DNA of 6,407 nt. It comes from a bacterium (GTDB taxonomy: Bacteria; Fidelibacterota; UBA2242). Positions 1 through 6,371 of this stretch are shown one piece after another (position 1 is the first letter of the stretch; every line of letters begins with the position of its first letter). The notes under the pieces are model-generated. The model saw nothing but the letters and a program-made list of their open reading frames with translations, made no database searches and was not told where the DNA came from. The translations under genes and the position numbers were made by a program. The DNA lies in contig JAHIOG010000112.1 of the NCBI GenBank assembly GCA_018895675.1, positions 1 through 6,407 of the forward strand, in the 5' to 3' direction.

Positions 1-534
1 ATTGTAGCTAAACGGTTTCTGATGTCACAGTCGATAATGCTTACTTTTCGCGGTGTACCGGGAATTTATTTTCATAGCCTGTTAGGATCGCGGAATTGGA
101 AAGAGGGCATTGATAAGACAGGACATTTTCGCAGCATCAATCGCGAAAAACTGAATAAAAGTGATCTGATGACAGATTTGGTGGATCGCGGATCGCTTCG
201 TAGCAAAGTGTTCTATCCGTATATTGAGATGATCAAAAAGAGGGGGTCGGAATATTCTTTTCATCCTATGGGCAAACAGTCAGTTCTTTTTTGTCAATCT
301 TCCGTTTTTGCGATAAAGCGAATTTCTCCTGATAAAAAAGAGACAGTTTTATGCCTGCATAATCTTTCAAAGGATTCACAGCAAATTACAATAGCAATAA
401 AAGATTTACAAACGATACCAGTTGGCGGTTTGTTAAATATATTAGAAAATCGGTTTTATGAAGTAATCAATGGCGTATTGAATATTGAAATGGCACCATA
501 TGAGGTGCTATGGTTAAAAACCGGTTGCGGTTAA
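1..534 (+). CDS. GH13_18 sugar phosphorylase (sucrose/glucosylglycerate phosphorylase-like), C-terminal part, cut by window edge
   Basis: The reading frame is open from base 1, so the true start lies outside the window; the ATG at 22 is internal. The visible 177 residues run to a TAA at 532-534. Residues 17-32 carry the conserved end of the TIM barrel, RGVPGIYFHSLLGSRN, followed by an RSINREK motif (about 44-50); both are characteristic of GH13 subfamily 18. The last roughly 80 residues form a beta-rich tail resembling the C-terminal domain of these enzymes. Known members phosphorolyse alpha-glucosides (sucrose, sucrose 6'-phosphate, glucosylglycerol, glucosylglycerate) to glucose 1-phosphate in the cytoplasm. 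The catalytic Asp/Glu residues and the acceptor-determining loops lie upstream of the window, so the substrate cannot be decided. A glycosyltransferase follows 138 bp downstream on the same strand, hinting at a small-glycoside pathway. The family call is firm; the specificity is open. Confidence 0.85.
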   Translation: MVAKRFLMSQSIMLTFRGVPGIYFHSLLGSRNWKEGIDKTGHFRSINREKLNKSDLMTDLVDRGSLRSKVFYPYIEMIKKRGSEYSFHPMGKQSVLFCQSSVFAIKRISPDKKETVLCLHNLSKDSQQITIAIKDLQTIPVGGLLNILENRFYEVINGVLNIEMAPYEVLWLKTGCG

Positions 535-558
535 CAATTAATTGATGGTTGGAATAGG

Positions 559-586
559 TTGAATAGTATTTCACTACAAATATAGA
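559..586 (+). promoter_or_regulatory. Weak candidate promoter for the glycosyltransferase gene
   Basis: TTGAAT (559-564) and TATAGA (581-586) are separated by 16 bp in the 138-bp gap before the glycosyltransferase. The match to sigma-70 consensus is partial and the region is AT-rich, so chance is a real possibility. No terminator is visible between the phosphorylase and this site, so read-through from upstream is equally likely. Confidence 0.2.
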
Positions 587-672
587 TAAAATAATGATAA
601 TTTAGCACCGGATTTTGAAATATGATTTGTAGAAAAATTAGATATTGTTTGTTGATGACAAGAAATTAGAAT

Positions 673-2037
673 GTGAGAATACGGGTGGGTAGAAAAAAAG
701 CAGTTATTGTTCATTATAGAGTTGGCTTGACGGATGGTGTTTCGTTAGAAATTGAGAAACGACGTCAAATTCTGGAAGAAATGGGCTGTGAGGTAAAACT
801 TGTATCTGGTCCAAGGCAAAGTGGAGCTGATTTTATCATTGATAAATTGGAGTATGACACTCCGATTATGCGTGATATTAAAGAAAATTGTTTTAAATAT
901 TTCAATAAGGCAACTCTTGATTCCGGGAATTTGATAGATATGATTGATGAAGTCTCAAAGCGCATTGAGAGGGCGTTTCTAGCTTATCATCATAAGGAGA
1001 AATTTGATGTAATATTTTTGCATAACATGTTTTCACTGGGGCTGCATATTAGCGCCGCATCTGCATTTGCAAGAATAGCCCGAAGACTCAATATTCCGGT
1101 TATTGCCACACATCATGATTTTTACTGGGAAAGAAAAGATTTTTTGGAGCCAGTAAATGAGGAGATTACCGAATATCTGGAAACTTATGTTCCTCCGCTC
1201 CAAATAAATAATATCATACATGTGTGCATTAATTCACTGGCACAGACTGAATTAAAGCGGAGAAAAGGTATTAGCGCGGCTGTAATTCCGGATGTCTTTG
1301 ATTTTAAACAAAAATCCTGGACTCCGGACGAATATAATTCTGATCTTCTTCGGACGATTGGCGTAAAACCAAATGATCTTGTAATTCTACAGGCAACGAG
1401 AATTGTGAAGCGCAAAGGGATAGAATTAACGATTCAATTTGTCCGAGAATTAGAAAGACAGAAAGATAAATTGACAGGAAAAACATTATACAACGGCAAA
1501 GCGATCACCAATGACAGTAATATAGTTTTAATACTAGCGGGATATGCTGAAGAATTTGACAAACAGTATCTCAAGAATCTCAAGGATAAAATAAATACGG
1601 CAAATATTAAAACCAAGTTTATCCATCAACTTGTTGGCGCTGAACGAAGCTATGGAGACAAAAAGATTTACTCATTGTGGGATGTATATGTTTTTTCCGA
1701 CCTTATTACTTATCCAAGTATATTTGAAGGCTGGGGCAATCAATTTATTGAGACAGTTTTTGCTAAAAAACCAATTGTATTATTTGAATATCCCGTATTC
1801 ATATCAGATATAAAAAAAGAGGGCTATTTTTTAATTTCCCTCGGTAGTAAAATTCGCGGCAATGATAAAAATAATCTGATAGAAATTGATGTTTCTAAAG
1901 TAAATAAGGCTGCTATTGAGTCAATTAAAGCGCTGACATCTAAGGAAACAAATATACTGTTAGATAGAAATTTTGAAATTGGCGCAAGATATCACGATTA
2001 TAACGTGTTAAGGGAATTTTTAAAAACTTATGTTTGA
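673..2037 (+). CDS. GT-B fold glycosyltransferase, GT4-like (possible mannosylglucosylglycerate-type synthase)
   Basis: A 454-residue cytoplasmic protein with no signal peptide or membrane segment. The N-terminal Rossmann half has a glycine loop GLTDGVSLEI (residues 18-27) and a HHDFYW segment (147-152). The C-terminal half carries the GT4 donor-binding signature: ATRIVKRKGIEL (241-252) with basic R243/K246/K248, and the EX7E motif E352-E360 in FEGWGNQFIE. These features support a retaining, nucleotide-sugar-dependent transferase. The GTG at 673 is the first start after an in-frame TAG at 667-669; a GTG at 685 (giving MGRKKAVIV) fits the expected N-terminus equally well. Neither has a good Shine-Dalgarno. 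The neighbouring GH13_18 phosphorylase makes a compatible-solute role (glucosylglycerate or mannosylglucosylglycerate) attractive, since a GT4 enzyme makes mannosylglucosylglycerate in Petrotoga. That is inference from context; donor and acceptor are not visible. Trehalose or sucrose synthesis-like enzymes of GT4 are alternatives. Confidence 0.85.
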   Translation: MRIRVGRKKAVIVHYRVGLTDGVSLEIEKRRQILEEMGCEVKLVSGPRQSGADFIIDKLEYDTPIMRDIKENCFKYFNKATLDSGNLIDMIDEVSKRIERAFLAYHHKEKFDVIFLHNMFSLGLHISAASAFARIARRLNIPVIATHHDFYWERKDFLEPVNEEITEYLETYVPPLQINNIIHVCINSLAQTELKRRKGISAAVIPDVFDFKQKSWTPDEYNSDLLRTIGVKPNDLVILQATRIVKRKGIELTIQFVRELERQKDKLTGKTLYNGKAITNDSNIVLILAGYAEEFDKQYLKNLKDKINTANIKTKFIHQLVGAERSYGDKKIYSLWDVYVFSDLITYPSIFEGWGNQFIETVFAKKPIVLFEYPVFISDIKKEGYFLISLGSKIRGNDKNNLIEIDVSKVNKAAIESIKALTSKETNILLDRNFEIGARYHDYNVLREFLKTYV

Positions 2038-2126
2038 GATCTATAAGAATTTCGACCGATTATCTATTTTTTTACTTCTGTCTATTCCTGTCATATCAAA
2101 TACCGAAAAATGAATATGGAAACAGT

Positions 2127-2169
2127 AAAAGAAAAAGCCCGATTCAATAAAAATCGGGCTTTTTCTTTT
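2127..2169 (+). terminator. Strong intrinsic terminator after the glycosyltransferase
   Basis: A perfect 18-bp stem (2127-2144 with 2152-2169, core AAGCCCGATT/AATCGGGCTT) encloses a 7-nt loop. The right arm ends in a T-rich run (TTTTTCTTTT). The left arm starts with A-rich sequence, so it could also terminate minus-strand transcripts. It lies about 90 bp past the glycosyltransferase stop and closes the phosphorylase/transferase unit. Confidence 0.85.
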
Positions 2170-2206
2170 GCACGGTCACTTTTTGGCGGTAGATGGCTTC
2201 CCCTTG

Positions 2207-2279
2207 TTAACTTGACACAAGTTCATCTAAGAATTTTTCTCAAGAGAACAAGTGATATTAAGAACTTGTGTTAAGTTAA
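2207..2279. repeat. Structured repeat copy A (18-bp inverted arms)
   Basis: Arms TTAACTTGACACAAGTTC (2207-2224) and GAACTTGTGTTAAGTTAA (2262-2279) are complementary at 17 of 18 positions, the exception being a G-T pair, and enclose 37 nt. The segment 2225-2262 matches 3298-3335 at 33 of 38 positions, so this is one copy of a dispersed element. Inside is a small hairpin TTCT-CAAG-AGAA. No T-tract follows, so it is not a standard terminator. Confidence 0.7.
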
Positions 2280-2315
2280 TCTTAAGGCAATCTGATTAAA
2301 TGCTCAATGGATTTT

Positions 2316-2349
2316 TTAACTTGATATAAAAAGTATATCTAATATTAAG
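2316..2349 (+). promoter_or_regulatory. Candidate promoter and operator of the DUF433/DUF5615 pair
   Basis: TTGATA (2321-2326) and TATTAA (2343-2348) are spaced 16 bp apart and end 43 bp before the DUF433 start. They sit within an inverted repeat CTTGATAT (2320-2327) / ATATTAAG (2342-2349) with 7 of 8 pairs, the layout expected for an autoregulatory operator of an antitoxin. The stretch also begins TTAACTTGA and ends ATATTAAG, like the flanking repeats, so it may be a shortened third copy. The surrounding gap 2038-2391 otherwise holds only the terminator and repeat copy A. Confidence 0.4.
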
Positions 2350-2391
2350 AAAAGTACTAAATTACAAAGAGTTTTTTTATTTGGAGGAAGA

Positions 2392-2628
2392 ATGTATAAA
2401 GGAATTATTCAGTCAGACCCTTTGGTGATGATGGGTAAGCCAGTCATAGCTGGCACCCGAATTACTGTTGAACTCATTCTTGAGAAGCTTGCTGCAGGTG
2501 AAACTATTGATCAAATTATTGAAGCCCATCCTCGTCTAACAAAAGAAGCTGTTAAAGCAGCTCTATCTTTTGCAGCCGATGCTTTACATGCTGATGTCGT
2601 CTATCCACTGCCAAAGGCAGTCTTGTGA
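2392..2628 (+). CDS. DUF433 family protein, VapB-like antitoxin candidate
   Basis: A 78-residue protein with the DUF433 hallmark GKPVIAGTRI (residues 15-24), then LILEKLAAGETIDQII and a helical PRLTKEAVKAALSFAA segment (47-62) that resembles a helix-turn-helix. Members are small, winged-helix-like proteins usually encoded directly before a DUF5615 PIN-like protein and are regarded as antitoxins and probable DNA-binding autorepressors. The start is supported by GGAGG at 2383-2387, 4 nt before the ATG. Its stop overlaps the next start (GTGA), implying translational coupling. Length is normal for the family. Function as an antitoxin is known only by family and gene order; nothing here proves it. 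Confidence 0.88.
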   Translation: MYKGIIQSDPLVMMGKPVIAGTRITVELILEKLAAGETIDQIIEAHPRLTKEAVKAALSFAADALHADVVYPLPKAVL

Positions 2629-3002
2629 AGTTTTTTGCCGATGAGAATGTTGATAAGCAAATCGTAGAACGTCTCCGAAAGGATGGCCATATCGTTCTCT
2701 ATGTAATAGAAATGGAACGAAGCATTTCGGATAAGGAAGTGATTCAACAAGCGAATCAGGAATCAGCAGTATTACTTACAGCGGATAAGGACTTTGGGAA
2801 TTTGGCGTTTCAGCAAAGTCTTATTGAAAGTGGAATTTTCTTAATTCGCTTAGCAGGTTTATCATCGCAACGTAAAGCAGAGTTAGTGGCAATAGCAATT
2901 CAAGAACATATTAATGAGCTCTCTCAAAATTTTACAGTAATCACACCTGGAACTATCAGAATCAGAATGAGATGCCGATCCGATTCGGGAAATGCAAGAT
3001 GA
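2625..3002 (+). CDS. DUF5615 PIN-like protein, putative toxin ribonuclease
   Basis: A 125-residue protein beginning MKFFADENVD, the DUF5615 N-terminal motif with D6/E7/N8, and carrying LLTADKDFGNLAF (50-62), which supplies D54 and D56. With D36 these acids resemble the metal-binding set of PIN-fold ribonucleases. The family is usually paired with DUF433 and treated as the toxin of a type II-like module, although activity is poorly documented. The GTG start overlaps the DUF433 stop by 4 nt and must rely on coupling, as no separate ribosome binding site is needed or evident. The typical end FTVITPGTIRIR is at 103-114. The last 11 residues (MRCRSDSGNAR) look like an added tail where the gene reads into foreign sequence: its TGA lies at the junction with a decayed sorting-domain fragment. 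Confidence 0.87.
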   Translation: MKFFADENVDKQIVERLRKDGHIVLYVIEMERSISDKEVIQQANQESAVLLTADKDFGNLAFQQSLIESGIFLIRLAGLSSQRKAELVAIAIQEHINELSQNFTVITPGTIRIRMRCRSDSGNAR

Positions 3003-3274
3003 ACAAAAATGTTGTAAGCAAACAATATCCTTTTAATCCTCATACCGCAATTAAATATTAGCTCCCGGTTCAATCCCACGTAAGATTGGTCATTTACAAC
3101 ATTCTTGGTCAATGTGTAAGAACTCTTATAAATGAAGAACAAAGTGCCGGTTATTATCGAGCCGTCTGGGATGCAAGAAGCGAATCCGGTGAATTGGTTT
3201 CAAGTGGTATCTACATTTATCAGATTATTGCGGGTGATTTTATCAAGACTAAACGGATGGTTTTGATGAGATAG
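2999..3274 (+). pseudogene. Remnant of a type IX secretion C-terminal sorting domain (FlgD-Ig-like), broken
   Basis: One frame reads VVSKQYPFNPHTAIKY, a TAG at 3059-3061, then LPVQSHVRLVIYNILGQ and on through VWDARSESGELVSSGIYIYQ to a natural-looking TAG at 3272-3274. This matches the usual sorting domain (NYPNPFNPSTTIKYSLP...VYNILGQ.VRTL...GY...WD...SG.YIY.......K.M.L) at the very C-terminus of proteins exported by the type IX system. The stop falls where the family normally has serine, so one substitution could have made it; the PN of the NPFNP motif is also missing. Nothing upstream encodes the cargo protein: the frame adjoins the DUF5615 stop in an ATGA overlap at 2999-3002. It is therefore a tail fragment, either orphaned by deletion or left when the upstream cassette arrived. 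A short intact ORF after the stop exists but has only a TTG start inside the domain and no ribosome binding site. Confidence 0.8.
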
Positions 3275-3289
3275 GAGATTGTTGATGCT

Positions 3290-3347
3290 TTAACTTGATC
3301 TCAGAATATTTCTCAAAAGAATAAGCGATATTAAGTTGTAACGTTAA
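3290..3347. repeat. Structured repeat copy C
   Basis: Begins TTAACTTGATCT and contains a 38-nt core (3298-3335) that is 33/38 identical to the core of copy A. Outer arms 3290-3297 and 3339-3347 pair over 8 positions, including one G-T, with one bulged C. The inner hairpin TTCT-CAAA-AGAA is retained. It sits in the 80-bp gap between the sorting-domain remnant and the convergent receptor gene, and could be transcribed from either side. Confidence 0.6.
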
Positions 3348-3354
3348 AATATCC

Positions 3355-5817
3355 TTAAAACTCAAGTGTAAATCCGCCTACCGGGAAGAGGCTGAATTGA
3401 TAGACGTTTTCTATGCTCCCATCAGCGGCATAGTTGTATCCCCAGATATTTTTGCGACCATAAATATTCATTATATCTATATAAGCAACAAGAGCGGAGC
3501 TTTTGTACATCCATCTTCTCAGGATCATTAAATCAAAACGGTGATATTCCGGTAAGCGCTCAGTATTAATATCTGTGCTCCAGCTTGTGTACCAGCGGCG
3601 CAGATAGGGATCGTAGGTCTGCCTGGTATATGGTCGTCCCCTGGTGTATCTCGAGCGAACGCTTATTTCAAATTCATCTCCCGGTGAAATTAACCAGGAC
3701 ATTGCTTTCCACAACATCTTATCTCTTACATTTTGGTACCATTTATATTCATGCATATTCCAGCGGTATCCTGAAATGAATGTAAATACATCTCTGAAAT
3801 CATAATCCGCAATATAGTAAGGTTCATCCGCTCTTCGTGCATCTTTTCTTTTTGCGATATAATGCGAGTAAGAAAGAGTGAAATTAAAGTCTTCGCTCAA
3901 TTTCTTCTGTAAGAAAAATTCAATTCCTCTGGAATAACCTTCACCGATGCTCATCATCTCATTTTTGTAGTAATCCAAAGAATCATGCTCTATCCACGAT
4001 CTCGGAAGTGAGAGGTTCTGATAATCCTTCTGATAGATTTCGATGCTGCCCTTCATGTCTTTGGTAAACAGATGTTCGACGCCAAGCACGTATTGATCAG
4101 TTGAACGGCTTTTTAACTTTCTGTTCTTTTCGAGATTAGCGGTAAAGTGAAAATATGCCGGTTCCTGAAAATGCTTTCCGTAACCAATATTAATTGAAGT
4201 TACGGGTGTTAATTTATAAGAAAATCCAAAACGTGGCGCGAGCATACTGTAGTTTGAATACTCAAATTCCGAATAGCGTAATCCTGCAGTGAGAGTGATC
4301 TTCGGTGTTGGTTTCCACTTGTATTGACCATAAACAGCGTACTTTGTTGTCCTTATATTTTTATCTAAATTCCACTCGTTATAGACCCATGCTGTATCGA
4401 ATATAGCGAATGTATCCGGATGGTCAGTGTAATAATCATCGGCATCAAAATAAAATGTCATATCGTCCGGATCATCATAGGGATGATAATAATATGTCCA
4501 GGCTGTATCTCCTTCAAACCAATCCTTATGATTGAACCGTATATATTTAATATTTGCTCCAACCATGAAATCGTGTTGGTTATTAATACGATGAAAGTAA
4601 TCTCCTTTAAGTGTCCATTCGGTTTCGAGGTCATTCTTGGTGAAAAAGGTATTCCTGCTGCCGTCCGCCATGCCTTCTTTCACATTATAATCCCAATAAT
4701 TGCCGACATTTGATAGTGTTATGAGTGAATACCGGTTTTCCCCAAAGAGTGTTTTTAAAGTTAATCCCGTAGCATATTCATAGCCTTTCACATCTACATA
4801 CTCTGCTCCTTGTGAAACGCTTTCATCGCCCTCGCCAATATTAATAGCATCGTTTCCGTAGAGACCATTCCAGATTAGTTTGGTTTTTGGTGAGAGGTAC
4901 CAGACAAGCTTTCCCTGTAAGCTATAGTATTGGGGCACCGCTGTCATACCGAAACTTTTAATCATAAGATCAAGATAGCTTTTATGAAATCCGAGCATAT
5001 ATGAAACAGCGCCATTTGCAAGGGGACCTTCTATAAAAAGTCCGATACCGGACATTCCCATATCCAGGTCCATGTGGAATTTCTCACGGTTTCCCTCCTT
5101 CAGATGAATGTCCATGACGGATGATGCTTTGCCGCCGTATCGGGCAGGGAATGCTCCTGCATAGAAGTCCACTTCTCGAATAAACAATGGATTGATTATA
5201 GCGATGGGACCACCACCTGTGCCCTGATAACCGAAATGGTTTGGATTTGGAATTTCAATATTATCCATTAGAAAAAGATTTTCTGCCGGCTCGCCGCCCC
5301 GGACTATTATTTCATTCTCCTGGTCAGCGCCGGATACAACCGCAGGCAGCGCCTGCATCATACGCTGAACGTCCATAGCGCTACCAGGATCACGAACCAA
5401 TTCAGTATAATCAATGTTTCGATCCGAAACAACCGCATCACGCGCCTTTACAAAAGCAGTTGCAGTGACAACAACCTCTTCACCAGCAATGGAGCTTATT
5501 CCCAGCGATACATCCATTTGGGAAATTCTATCCGGACTGACCGGGATATTGAGTTTTTCCAGCTTCTCATATCCCATCATATAAAAGCTGAGATTATAAG
5601 TCCCCACAGGAATGTTACGGATATGATATTTGCCATCAAGATCAGTGGCAGCGCCCCGGTCGGTACCGCTAACAACAACATTTACTCCGATCAACGGGGC
5701 CTGGGTTTCTTTATCAATAACCACACCAATAATGTCGCCTGTTTGTGCACTTAAACATACCGTTAGCAGCAAGATAAGAATCAAGATTATCAGTAGCCGA
5801 ATCCTTGAACCTTTCAT
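3355..5817 (-). CDS. TonB-dependent outer-membrane receptor with carboxypeptidase-regulatory-like domain
   Basis: An 820-residue outer-membrane protein. Residues 1-24 form a signal peptide (KGSRIR, a long Leu/Ile core, then LSA before Q25), likely cut by signal peptidase I; the Cys at 21 does not sit in a good lipobox. Residues about 27-105 are a CarboxypepD_reg-like beta domain (GVVIDKETQAPLIGVNV...GKYHIRNIPVGTYNL). A TonB-box-like EEVVVTA is at 113-119. The plug spans about 125-240 with IIVRGGEPAENLFLMDNI and NPLFIREVDFYAGAFPARYGGKAS-type motifs (the latter in part at 209-232). The remainder is the 22-strand barrel, ending in Phe as usual for Bam-inserted proteins. Residues 435-480 hold an Asp/Tyr-rich loop. 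The start is fixed by GGAG (5826-5829) 8 nt upstream. The ligand is unknown: no SusD partner, transporter or binding protein is present in the window. It converges with the plus-strand block. Confidence 0.93.
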   Translation of the reverse strand: MKGSRIRLLIILILILLLTVCLSAQTGDIIGVVIDKETQAPLIGVNVVVSGTDRGAATDLDGKYHIRNIPVGTYNLSFYMMGYEKLEKLNIPVSPDRISQMDVSLGISSIAGEEVVVTATAFVKARDAVVSDRNIDYTELVRDPGSAMDVQRMMQALPAVVSGADQENEIIVRGGEPAENLFLMDNIEIPNPNHFGYQGTGGGPIAIINPLFIREVDFYAGAFPARYGGKASSVMDIHLKEGNREKFHMDLDMGMSGIGLFIEGPLANGAVSYMLGFHKSYLDLMIKSFGMTAVPQYYSLQGKLVWYLSPKTKLIWNGLYGNDAINIGEGDESVSQGAEYVDVKGYEYATGLTLKTLFGENRYSLITLSNVGNYWDYNVKEGMADGSRNTFFTKNDLETEWTLKGDYFHRINNQHDFMVGANIKYIRFNHKDWFEGDTAWTYYYHPYDDPDDMTFYFDADDYYTDHPDTFAIFDTAWVYNEWNLDKNIRTTKYAVYGQYKWKPTPKITLTAGLRYSEFEYSNYSMLAPRFGFSYKLTPVTSINIGYGKHFQEPAYFHFTANLEKNRKLKSRSTDQYVLGVEHLFTKDMKGSIEIYQKDYQNLSLPRSWIEHDSLDYYKNEMMSIGEGYSRGIEFFLQKKLSEDFNFTLSYSHYIAKRKDARRADEPYYIADYDFRDVFTFISGYRWNMHEYKWYQNVRDKMLWKAMSWLISPGDEFEISVRSRYTRGRPYTRQTYDPYLRRWYTSWSTDINTERLPEYHRFDLMILRRWMYKSSALVAYIDIMNIYGRKNIWGYNYAADGSIENVYQFSLFPVGGFTLEF

Positions 5818-5825
5818 CCTTTCTT

Positions 5826-5829
5826 CTCC
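5826..5829 (-). promoter_or_regulatory. Ribosome binding site of the TonB receptor gene
   Basis: On the minus strand AAAGGAGAAG precedes the receptor ATG, with GGAG 8 nt upstream. This fixes the start at 5817 and gives a complete signal peptide. Confidence 0.75.
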
Positions 5830-5850
5830 TTTACTGAATGGATAGTTGCC

Positions 5851-5922
5851 TTATTTTGACATTAGCGGGGTGAGTTTCCCATCCATGTTCTTCATGTTCC
5901 ATTCATCTATCATTTTCTTCAT
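5851..5922 (-). CDS. Doubtful 23-codon ORF upstream of the receptor gene
   Basis: An ATG at 5922-5920 opens a 23-codon frame ending in TAA at 5853-5851, 33 nt before the receptor start. The product begins MKKMIDEWNMKNMDGK and is rich in Met and Lys, with no recognisable domain. There is no Shine-Dalgarno before its ATG. It might be a leader peptide or simply a chance ORF in a leader region. Confidence 0.2.
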   Translation of the reverse strand: MKKMIDEWNMKNMDGKLTPLMSK

Positions 5923-6053
5923 AATTTCAATGTTAATAAAACTGATAAAATAATAGTTTACTTAAAAAACCTATAATTTGAAGTATATTAAGAAATATTT
6001 GGAAACTATTGAAACAGTTATTTCACCTGATATGTTATTATTGATAGTCTCGT

Positions 6054-6121
6054 CCCAAGGGGATCTCTTTGAGATAAAAAGTATCAAAGCTGTCATTCCC
6101 CCAAGGGGGTCTCTTTGAGAT
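6054..6121. repeat. Direct repeat of a 22-nt double-hairpin unit
   Basis: CCCAAGGGG followed by a purine and TCTCTTTGAGAT occurs at 6054-6075 and 6100-6121, with 21 of 22 positions identical and starts 46 bp apart. Each unit contains two small palindromes, CCC-AA-GGG and TCTC-TTT-GAGA. The second copy lies inside the palindromic element at 6091-6203, so the first may be a fragment of another copy of that element. Confidence 0.65.
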
Positions 6122-6203
6122 GAGGAGCTTGCGACGAAGAATCGGGTTGGACTGGTGCGTTGGTCTTAAGCGATTCTTCGGTCGTTCCTCCCTCAGAATG
6201 ACA
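6091..6203. repeat. MITE-like palindromic intergenic element
   Basis: Perfect 8-bp terminal inverted repeats TGTCATTC (6091-6098) and GAATGACA (6196-6203) bound a 113-bp element. A further internal inverted pair, CGAAGAATCG (6135-6144) and CGATTCTTCG (6171-6180), surrounds a 26-nt loop. The wording GTCATTC...TGAGGAG...GCGACGAAGAATC resembles a dispersed intergenic repeat type seen in many bacterial genomes. No coding capacity and no obvious target-site duplication are visible. Confidence 0.6.
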
Positions 6204-6371
6204 CTAATCACGGTTGCAGAAAAACATTAACCATCGCCTGTCCCCCTGGGGAATTTATTCGATGGGATATAATGGCTTCTACCTGTTGTCCCGACTTTAG
6301 AGAGTAACACACCCCGTCCTTCGGACACCCCTCCCCGAAGATCGGGATTTCTCTTCGTTCAACTTATTAGA

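Noticed and set aside
535..672. tRNA or small RNA gene in the gap between phosphorylase and glycosyltransferase
   Set aside because: No cloverleaf arms, T-loop motif or strong hairpin could be found; the gap is plain AT-rich sequence with only a weak promoter candidate.
2207..2279. Intrinsic terminator or CRISPR repeat
   Set aside because: The long inverted repeat has no T-tract after it, and there are only two or three dispersed copies without regular spacers.
3086..3274. A 62-codon plus-strand ORF as an independent small gene
   Set aside because: It starts at a TTG inside a sorting-domain homology that continues in frame upstream of a TAG, and has no ribosome binding site. It is better described as part of the pseudogene remnant.
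4420..4713. 97-codon plus-strand ORF antisense to the TonB receptor
   Set aside because: It is a shadow of the receptor coding sequence: hydrophobic composition, no recognisable domain, no start signals, and the opposite frame has clear homology.
5630..5845. Plus-strand ORFs over the receptor N-terminus and leader
   Set aside because: They run antisense to the signal peptide and regulatory-like domain of the receptor and show no family motifs.
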